5,130 nucleotides of DNA, from assembly GCA_044370375.1 (NCBI GenBank), contig JBILVQ010000220.1, positions 1-5,130 of the forward strand, given 5' to 3'. The translations under genes were made by a program, and so were the position numbers. The notes under the pieces were generated by a model. That model did no database searches, was not told where the DNA came from, and saw nothing but the letters and a program-made list of their open reading frames with translations. The DNA is from JBILVQ01 sp044370375. GTDB taxonomy: Bacteria > Bacteroidota > Bacteroidia > UBA4408. Shown here in pieces: positions 1 through 5,130 of the stretch. Each line of letters opens with the position of its first letter. Positions within the stretch are counted from its first letter, which is position 1.

Positions 1-59
1 GTTTGGGCCAAACTTATCAACGGAAATTGCAGGATTAAAAGCAATATAAAGTTTTTCAT
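1..59 (-). CDS. Start of an exported protein (signal peptide only; 3' end outside window)
   Basis: Reading the minus strand from the ATG at 59-57 gives MKNFILLLIL followed by QFPLISLAQ and then the window edge. This is a textbook Sec signal peptide: a short basic start (K2), a hydrophobic core of about ten residues, and a cleavage site after LA with Q at +1, which is common in Bacteroidota. The ATG overlaps the TGA stop of the preceding gene in an ATGA arrangement, so the two are probably translationally coupled and share an operon. Only 19 complete codons are visible, so the mature protein cannot be named. The preceding gene has a sorting domain but no signal peptide, so a related full-length T9SS protein here is possible but unsupported. 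Confidence 0.75.
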   Translation of the reverse strand, partial: MKNFILLLILQFPLISLAQ

Positions 60-1111
60 TGCTTGATAAATTTGATGGTTTGAACATTTCCTAAATTAGA
101 ATATATCGAAATGAAATACAGACCACTTGCAATATTCATAGTTTCAATAGTAACTTTACTTGAAGAAATCCCAAATGTTTCACTTATGATTTTTGATGAG
201 GGGTCTTTAATTATGAGGCAAGAGATGATTTCACCATTTGACTCAATAGACGCATTATCTTTTGTTGGGTTAGGGGAAATTTTGCAAAAGAAGGTTTGAT
301 TTTTATCAGGTTGAAATATGCCATTGGACTCCTTGCTTTTAATTGGGTTTTCTATAATTTGTGAGGTGTTTTGATTTGGAATAATCCTCAATTCGTTTGG
401 GTTTACGGATGAGTGCCATAGTTTAAATGCAATATCAGGGGTGGATGGATTCAAGTCTACAAAAGGAAGTTTAAGTCTTAAATTGTGTGTTACAGGGTCA
501 ACAAATGGGGTTTCAGGGTCTGATGGCAAATAGCTATTTATCAACTGACCGGTTTTGGTATCATAAACATCCAAAAAGTATGTTCCAGTTTTGAATTGAT
601 TTAGCCAATAGGCATTTTCGGCCGATTTAGGTGAATTTTCAAAAATAAAATTTGGATCTTTAGGAAGGCAATTATTATTGGCTAAACCACTCGTATGCCA
701 TTCCCATCTTGAGGTTCTATTGTGTATCCAACCAAAGGCAATATCACTTTCAGAGCTTCCTGAATTATCATTTTGCATAACGAAAACTTCGAAATTAAGC
801 TCGTCATTATCATTGTTGTTCTCATCCCCAAGAATCCCCCTCTTATGAAACAAATGATCTTCATTCTTTACACTTGGCCTATACTTATGCGTTTCAAAAT
901 CTAATCCGTTAACAAAACTTGCCAAAGCATCGAAATTAGCATAAAATTCTTCAATATCAATTTTGTCTGGCTCACTCCACTCGCCATGTGCATGCCATTG
1001 CAAGGGAACACCCATTTGCCCACTGCACAAGGCTGCCCAAGAGCTGTTATGCAAGGAGATATCGGTGCAGGCATCACAATCGTTTTTGCTATTGCCTGAT
1101 TCGGTGACCAT
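56..1111 (-). CDS. Probable 5'-truncated glycoside-hydrolase-like protein with T9SS type A sorting domain
   Basis: The ORF has 351 codons. Residues 1-75 resemble the end of a TIM-barrel glycoside hydrolase: a TESG motif (E4, a candidate strand-7 catalytic Glu), then LHNSSWAALCSG, a Trp/His-rich stretch, and FDALASFVNGLDF. Residues 76-236 look like the beta-sandwich that often follows such barrels (GWIHNR at 127-132, VYDTKTG at 182-188, DIAFKLW at 226-232). After a linker, residues 275-351 form a T9SS type A sorting domain (ISPNPTKDNASIE, then SGLYFISIYS). There is no signal peptide. The frame is closed by TAA two codons before the ATG, so no upstream in-frame start exists. T9SS cargo normally needs Sec export first, so this is probably a remnant or decayed gene, although the frame is intact. 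The preceding gene stops 45 nt upstream and the next gene starts inside this stop codon. The hydrolase assignment is from memory of motif patterns. The sorting domain is much more certain. Confidence 0.7.
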   Translation of the reverse strand: MVTESGNSKNDCDACTDISLHNSSWAALCSGQMGVPLQWHAHGEWSEPDKIDIEEFYANFDALASFVNGLDFETHKYRPSVKNEDHLFHKRGILGDENNNDNDELNFEVFVMQNDNSGSSESDIAFGWIHNRTSRWEWHTSGLANNNCLPKDPNFIFENSPKSAENAYWLNQFKTGTYFLDVYDTKTGQLINSYLPSDPETPFVDPVTHNLRLKLPFVDLNPSTPDIAFKLWHSSVNPNELRIIPNQNTSQIIENPIKSKESNGIFQPDKNQTFFCKISPNPTKDNASIESNGEIISCLIIKDPSSKIISETFGISSSKVTIETMNIASGLYFISIYSNLGNVQTIKFIKQ

Positions 1112-1156
1112 AGATTAAATGATTAATATTACTCGAGTAACTTCTTAACAATAATT
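1112..1156. other. 45-nt intergenic gap, the only one in the window
   Basis: This spacer separates the stop of the 539-residue protein gene from the truncated hydrolase-like ORF. By hand count it holds 9 G/C in 45 bases. It contains the in-frame TAA at 1117-1115 that closes the downstream ORF, and a perfect palindrome at 1129-1140. I see no stem-loop followed by a T run that would act as a terminator, and no clear Bacteroidota -7 element (TAnnTTTG) on the minus strand. Read-through transcription is therefore the simplest assumption. Confidence 0.6.
1129..1140. repeat. Perfect 12-bp palindrome TTACTCGAGTAA
   Basis: The sequence equals its own reverse complement over 12 bases, with no spacer. 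The flanking bases (A at 1128, C at 1141) do not extend it. With no loop it is a poor RNA hairpin, so a terminator is unlikely. It could be a dimeric protein-binding site, a recombination or insertion footprint, or chance. It lies 18 nt upstream of the truncated ORF's ATG. Confidence 0.5.
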
Positions 1157-2776
1157 TTAATAGGATAGAATTAATCTTTTAGTGGTTTGTTGATTGTCAG
1201 AGTTGATTTTTAGCAAATACAAGCCTGATAAACCTTCTAAATTAATCACGGTTTTACTGGATTTAATTTTTATTTCGTTAATTATTTTTTCTCCTTGAGA
1301 ATTGAATAAATCAAAACTTAATTCAGTTTCTAATAGTACCAAAGGTACACAAATATTAATCTGACCTTTTGACGGTACAGGATAAACGATTATTTTATCG
1401 AATTCCTCCAAGGATAAATTATTTGGGTCTGTAAATGATTCTGGGTTTTCATTAATTGATTCTGAATTTGTTGAATTAATCGTAACTCTTGCATTTGATG
1501 GCGAAAGTACCTCAAGGTAATTTTGGTATTCGCTTTGGGAAGTGCAATTTTTTACTTTAAGTATATAGTAGTAGGTTCCATCACTGCATCCATCATTATT
1601 CAAGACACTGCAATTTCCCTCGCAACCTCCATTCCATGAACCGAAAATATTCGCTTCTACTTTTTGCCAATCATTTTCGAAAACTAAACAGCCGTAGCGG
1701 TTATATATCTTTAATTTGTAATATTCAACATTCTGAAATTCAAAATTCAAAGTATTAAAATTGTCTTTCAATAAAAAATTTGGGAGAATTATTGGGGTAA
1801 TGATATTTCCTGATGCTTGATTATTGTATGGAGAACATGGAATTGGTTCAAGAATTAGAGTTCCTCCTACTTCACGAATAACCCCTTTTTTCAAAATAAT
1901 TTCTTTCGCTTGCATTACCGCTGTTTCTCCAGAACTTATGATTACTGGTCCAATTGGTTTGCCAGAAATGACGTTTTCGCCCAATTGAATTTGATTTATG
2001 ACCTTTGTTGTCTCAGGAAGGGCAGTAGAATTTTGGTAGAATTGATTTTCTTGACAGCACGAAGAGCTAGCAAGTAAAGAAACATTATCTATATACAAAT
2101 AGCCTATTGCATCAATGGCACCTGCAATGTTGTTGATTCCCCCTAGCGTTAGAACCTTCCAATTTCCTTCATTGATTTTTATCCAATCAGATTCATAATG
2201 AAACCAATTACAACTTTGGAATTGTGTAGTATTGTTTTTTGTAATTGTAATTATACCAAGAGTTGTGGTACTAAAATCAACATTTGCCTCCGGTAAATCA
2301 TTGTCCAATCCGAATCTAAACGAAAGAGTAAGGGGTTGAAAGTTGTCCCTGAATGAATAGTCAAAACTAAATTTTACTAAGTTATTTTGAGTAACAGTAT
2401 TCAATAATTCGGTGCCAATTATTTCTGAGGTTCCGAATCCACAATAGCCTAGGTCGAATGGTTCAATTTTCGGAATAATGGATTGAGTAATAGTCAGGAA
2501 GTTACTGGCGTTTAATTGGTTGGCTGTTGAAACTGATAAATTGCATGGCCCTTGAATTCCGTTCTTATGGTAAAAATCCGGTGTAGCGCCGGAAACCCCA
2601 AACCAATTGCTATTTAGTTTTGCTGTTTGACTAATGTTATCAGGGAGTTCTGAGAATCCCTCAAAATTTCCATTGCCAACTAATTCTATAATTTGACTCC
2701 AAGCATTAGATGTGCTTAGTATAAGAAACAGCAAATAGAACCAGTTCCTAAAAGTTGAATTGAAACGCTGTACCAT
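1157..2776 (-). CDS. Secreted multidomain protein: jelly-roll-like domain, CHU_C-like domain, T9SS type A sorting domain
   Basis: The protein has 539 residues. A signal peptide covers residues 1-27 (hydrophobic WFYLLFLIL core, cleavage at NAWS|Q). Residues 29-238 look like a carbohydrate-binding or jelly-roll domain common in Bacteroidota surface proteins: it opens with ELVGNGNFEGF, has GATPDFYH at 63-70, and closes with YIDNVSLL at 228-235. Residues 258-314 match a short beta-strand repeat module (GPVIISSGETAV, EIILKKGVI, ending in EPIPC). Residues 320-425 resemble the gliding-motility-associated C-terminal (CHU_C) fold: KLKIYNRYGCLVFENDW, SWNGG, then DGTYYYILKV. Residues 461-539 form a T9SS type A domain (IVYPVPSKGQINI, GLSGLYLLKINS). 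The expected route is Sec export followed by T9SS delivery to the surface. The substrate is unknown and no catalytic motif is evident. The ATG at 2776 lies 29 nt inside the end of the barrel gene, which indicates one operon; it is the only Met before the signal peptide core. Confidence 0.88.
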   Translation of the reverse strand: MVQRFNSTFRNWFYLLFLILSTSNAWSQIIELVGNGNFEGFSELPDNISQTAKLNSNWFGVSGATPDFYHKNGIQGPCNLSVSTANQLNASNFLTITQSIIPKIEPFDLGYCGFGTSEIIGTELLNTVTQNNLVKFSFDYSFRDNFQPLTLSFRFGLDNDLPEANVDFSTTTLGIITITKNNTTQFQSCNWFHYESDWIKINEGNWKVLTLGGINNIAGAIDAIGYLYIDNVSLLASSSCCQENQFYQNSTALPETTKVINQIQLGENVISGKPIGPVIISSGETAVMQAKEIILKKGVIREVGGTLILEPIPCSPYNNQASGNIITPIILPNFLLKDNFNTLNFEFQNVEYYKLKIYNRYGCLVFENDWQKVEANIFGSWNGGCEGNCSVLNNDGCSDGTYYYILKVKNCTSQSEYQNYLEVLSPSNARVTINSTNSESINENPESFTDPNNLSLEEFDKIIVYPVPSKGQINICVPLVLLETELSFDLFNSQGEKIINEIKIKSSKTVINLEGLSGLYLLKINSDNQQTTKRLILSY

Positions 2777-3434
2777 AGAAAAAATTATTTTGTTTAGATG
2801 CCCCGCTGTACATTGGTGTTAGACTCTTTAATGTGTTAATAGATATGGCAACCTTGTTTTCGAATAGTTGACATATGGTAACTGATGCATCAAACTGAAG
2901 CTGAATTATATTTTTGTCCCTGGCAGTAAAAAAATAATTTATTGGTTTTGTCATTGCTGCGTTCTGATAATTGTTGGTAATTTTGTTCTGAATCAAAATT
3001 GATTTTCCTAAATTAATTCCAAATGATAAATTTGTCAAGACTTTTTTGAAACCAGTGTTAAAAGTTGTTTTATTTGATGAAAAAAGAATGACTTGAAAAA
3101 TAGAGTGTTCAGGCCATTTTTCTCCAATATTAATGTCAGGATCTTTTTGGGTTTTTATAAAAATATTTAAATTAACCAAACCAGTTTTAAAGCTAATGAA
3201 TTTGAAGGTTTTGATTTTAAAATAATACTTGGATTCGATATAGTATGATGATTTAATTTCTGAATGCAGTCCTATGGTTCTTTCGAATTCAATTTCTTGG
3301 TCAAAAACGTTATTGAGCCTTCCAAAACCTAAACATATTTCATGTTTTTTTTCTCTAGCAACTGAAGTTAATGAGAAAAGAAAGCAAAGTGATAAATATA
3401 CTTTGGTTAAATATTTATTGCCCATTGTTTTCAC
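2748..3434 (-). CDS. Exported outer-membrane beta-barrel-like protein of unknown function
   Basis: The protein has 228 residues. The N-terminus is a signal peptide (VYLSLCFLFSLTSVA, likely cleavage after A26). The mature part is rich in alternating polar/hydrophobic strands with many aromatics and ends in YGTAFQFNF. A terminal Phe with alternating aromatics is the usual outer-membrane barrel insertion signal. About 200 mature residues would suit an 8- to 10-strand barrel. I do not recognise the family, and the typical N-terminal motifs of PorP/SprF are absent. The GTG at 3434 overlaps the preceding TGA (GTGA), while an ATG three codons in, at 3425, also leaves a complete signal peptide and may be the true start. 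The gene directly follows an SprB-repeat protein gene, as sprF follows sprB in Flavobacterium, which suggests but does not show a partnership in export or anchoring. Its GC is low, about 28% by hand count over 2821-3360. Confidence 0.75.
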   Translation of the reverse strand: MKTMGNKYLTKVYLSLCFLFSLTSVAREKKHEICLGFGRLNNVFDQEIEFERTIGLHSEIKSSYYIESKYYFKIKTFKFISFKTGLVNLNIFIKTQKDPDINIGEKWPEHSIFQVILFSSNKTTFNTGFKKVLTNLSFGINLGKSILIQNKITNNYQNAAMTKPINYFFTARDKNIIQLQFDASVTICQLFENKVAISINTLKSLTPMYSGASKQNNFFYGTAFQFNF

Positions 3435-5130
3435 TTTTTTTCAATTTGGTGTAAGCGCTTTTTCAATTCTTCATTTTCCTCCTTTAATTGAAACAAATAA
3501 AGATAAAGTTCTTCGATTTTTTCCATTTGGATTTTTTGTATTTGTCCAAGATTTAGCCCTGAAAGAATAATTTCCGTCTCTGGCGGCACATTTGGTAAGT
3601 GATGTTCTTTTTTTACATACTGCTCTAGTGAAGAAAGCGGCATTAGTTTGTAATCCGGTTTAAAAACATAATCGCACCAGGTTTCCGTGACAATAACGTA
3701 GTTTGATCTGATTCCACCACCGCAAACGGATAATTTATGATTAGGATCAGGTGATATGCCAATTCCAACGTTTCCGTTTTGAAAATCCATTACATTAGTT
3801 CCCTCATCCATAAAAACCAATCTTCCTTTATACCCAATAATAGATTCAGCTATCGTTGCATTGTTTGCTCTCAAAGTTAAATAGGAGCCTTCAGGTAATA
3901 ATGATATTGTTTTTATTTCGGAATATCCGTTAGCTTCAACGAGGATGTGTTGTGATGATTCGGAATCTGACCGTATATGAAGGGAGTTGGTTGGCCCCAA
4001 TACGCCAATACCTATTTTATTGTACAAAAGTAAATTTCCACTGATAGAATTTCCGATTAGAACGTCTTTGCCGCAATAGTTGTTTAAATGTAGTCTTGAA
4101 GGTGAATTCCCTGTGGTTTTTACAACTTCTATAATTCCATTATCTGGGTCTGCACCCATATATAAAAAAGTGCTATTTGTTTCACTATGACTTCTTATCC
4201 AGCCTTCAAAGTCCCATCCATCATTAATGTTGACGTCAGCAAGACAATATCTATTTTCCACATCTGGTAAACTGCTAATGGGATTTTTAAAAAGGGTCCA
4301 TTTTGCATTGTTTTGCGAGGTTACAGAAACCAAACCATGTCCATTAGCTAATTCTATTTTTTTATTAAAGTCCGCTCTGTCTGGATTTATTCTAAGAATC
4401 TCCGCATTATTACTCTTAAAAACCACATCCACACTATCCGTAGTTCCAATAAATTGGGTTGCCGGGTCAGTGCCTGCATTCCCGCTCATTCCCCAGTCTT
4501 GTCGTTCAGGTTCTTTTAGGTTTACTTCGCCACGGTAGCGACAGTTGTTTTGGTCGTTAATAATCAAATTATAATCACCACCGCCTAAGTTACTAAGGTT
4601 GGCTGTAGTGCCTATGCTGTTTTCCTGCCATATCCATTCAAAAGTATAGGGCGCAGTTCCACCACTCGCAACTGCATCTATTGTTCCGTTAAAACAATTG
4701 TAACAGCTTACATTAAAGTTGTTCGGGTAATTCGATTTACTAATTTGTACATCTATGGCTGTTGGTTCCGTAATGGTGACTTGCAGCGTTAAGGTATTGT
4801 CTGCATCATCGGTAATGTGTACCTCGTGAACACCTGCTCTTAAATCTTCAGGAGTTGCCGAAAAACTGCCATTGTCCCAAAGGTAATGATAGGGCGCAAT
4901 ACCGCCACTGGCGGTAATTTGCGCCCTCCCGTCTTCACCTTCAAAACAACTTACAGCCTGCAACTGCGTTGCAGTACCACTTAGTACAGCAGGTTGGGTT
5001 AAAGTTTTGCTGCCACTAAGGCTACATCCGTTGGCATCGGTTAATACGAAGGAGTAAGTTCCTGCTGCAAGACTATCCCTTATTAACTCGGTATTATTAT
5101 CGCCCCATACTACCTGATAGGAGGGAGTAC
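3431..5130 (-). CDS. SprB-repeat surface protein with tail-fibre-like shaft and C-terminal coiled coil (5' end outside window)
   Basis: The frame stays open to the window edge, so 565 residues of a larger protein are visible. A TTG at 4963 is not a credible start because the repeats continue upstream of it. Visible residues 1-207 hold three SprB-type repeats, with motifs such as ASGGIAPYHYLW and ASGGTAPYTFEW, and DANGC or DQNNC near repeat ends. Residues 212-245 carry the collar common before Bacteroidota fibre shafts (WGMSGNAG, FIGTTD, LRINPD). The shaft includes two GIG-type elements (KIGIGVLGPTNSLHI at about 371; GNVGIGISPDPNHKLSV at about 452). Residues 484-495 (WCDYVFKPDYKL), then LEQYVKKEHHLPNVP, match the conserved end of such fibres. 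Residues 525-565 form a charged coiled coil (KIEELYLYLFQLKEENEELKKRL), probably trimeric. No T9SS domain is present, so how the protein is exported and anchored is unclear. An adhesin or surface-fibre role is inferred. Confidence 0.85.
   Translation of the reverse strand, partial: TPSYQVVWGDNNTELIRDSLAAGTYSFVLTDANGCSLSGSKTLTQPAVLSGTATQLQAVSCFEGEDGRAQITASGGIAPYHYLWDNGSFSATPEDLRAGVHEVHITDDADNTLTLQVTITEPTAIDVQISKSNYPNNFNVSCYNCFNGTIDAVASGGTAPYTFEWIWQENSIGTTANLSNLGGGDYNLIINDQNNCRYRGEVNLKEPERQDWGMSGNAGTDPATQFIGTTDSVDVVFKSNNAEILRINPDRADFNKKIELANGHGLVSVTSQNNAKWTLFKNPISSLPDVENRYCLADVNINDGWDFEGWIRSHSETNSTFLYMGADPDNGIIEVVKTTGNSPSRLHLNNYCGKDVLIGNSISGNLLLYNKIGIGVLGPTNSLHIRSDSESSQHILVEANGYSEIKTISLLPEGSYLTLRANNATIAESIIGYKGRLVFMDEGTNVMDFQNGNVGIGISPDPNHKLSVCGGGIRSNYVIVTETWCDYVFKPDYKLMPLSSLEQYVKKEHHLPNVPPETEIILSGLNLGQIQKIQMEKIEELYLYLFQLKEENEELKKRLHQIEKK
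4508..5130 (-). repeat. Three tandem SprB-type protein repeats (first one cut by the window edge)
   Basis: Within the fibre-like gene, unit A lies at 4991-5128, unit B at 4763-4990 (76 codons) and unit C at 4508-4762 (85 codons). Units B and C begin after a QP or EP pair and share the order Cys-x-G, SGG-x-APY, Trp, G-x-(H/Y), D and a final EP. Unit A ends in GTYSFVLTDANGC and TQP. The units are diverged in amino acids and in DNA, so this is an old protein-level repeat rather than a recent DNA duplication. More units probably lie upstream of the window. Confidence 0.8.

Noticed and set aside
111..299. 62-codon plus-strand ORF
   Set aside because: It is antisense to the conserved T9SS sorting domain of the minus-strand gene and has no recognisable motif, so it is a shadow frame.
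682..864. 60-codon minus-strand ORF inside the hydrolase-like gene
   Set aside because: It is an alternative frame of the beta-sandwich region, whose main frame carries coherent motifs.
1129..1156. Intrinsic terminator between the multidomain gene and the truncated ORF
   Set aside because: The palindrome has no loop and no T run follows it in the direction of transcription.
2748..3434. PorP/SprF identity for the barrel protein
   Set aside because: The position next to an SprB-repeat gene is suggestive, but the protein is shorter than the usual roughly 300 residues and lacks the family's N-terminal motif.
3274..3570. 98-codon plus-strand ORF with hydrophobic stretches that look like membrane segments
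   Set aside because: It lies antisense to the barrel signal peptide and the fibre coiled coil. Antisense of Lys/Glu-rich and Asn-rich codons gives Phe/Leu-rich peptides by composition alone.
4227..4538. 103-codon plus-strand ORF
   Set aside because: It is antisense to the collar and shaft of the fibre protein, with no motif or plausible start context.
4961..4963. TTG as the start of a 510-residue fibre protein
   Set aside because: The frame is open to the window edge and the upstream 55 codons encode a clear SprB-type repeat, so the gene starts outside the window.
4508..5130. Recent DNA tandem duplication or CRISPR-like array
   Set aside because: The periodicity is only at the protein level. 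The units differ in DNA sequence and length, and there are no short identical repeats with spacers.

Overview
The window suggests the phylum Bacteroidota. The evidence is two type IX secretion system (T9SS) C-terminal sorting domains, SprB-type repeats, signal peptides of the A-x-x-Q kind, a low-GC genome, and A-rich gene starts without clear Shine-Dalgarno sequences. I cannot name the species. Every gene I can support is on the minus strand, so transcription runs from position 5130 towards position 1. The genes are packed as one probable operon: junctions overlap by 4, 29 and 4 nt, with a single 45-nt gap.

In transcription order: (1) 5130-3431 is the 3' part of a large surface protein. It has at least three SprB-type repeats, then a shaft resembling phage tail fibres, then a C-terminal coiled coil. 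(2) 3434-2748 is a small exported protein that looks like an outer-membrane beta-barrel. (3) 2776-1157 is a 539-residue secreted protein with a jelly-roll-like N-terminal domain, a short beta-strand repeat module, a gliding-motility (CHU_C)-like domain and a terminal T9SS type A sorting domain. (4) 1111-56 is an ORF whose start resembles the last strands of a glycoside-hydrolase TIM barrel, followed by a beta-sandwich and a T9SS type A domain. It has no signal peptide and looks 5'-truncated. (5) 59-1 is the first 19 codons of another exported protein.

Together the genes encode a cell-surface set: a fibre or adhesin-like protein, a likely outer-membrane partner, and T9SS-exported proteins. A joint role in adhesion, gliding or polysaccharide binding is inferred from domain types and gene packing only. 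The clearest anomaly is ORF (4), which begins at a sharp drop in GC next to a perfect 12-bp palindrome and keeps a sorting signal it apparently cannot use without a signal peptide. No RNA genes, CRISPR array, insertion sequence or convincing terminator was seen, and the plus strand appears non-coding.
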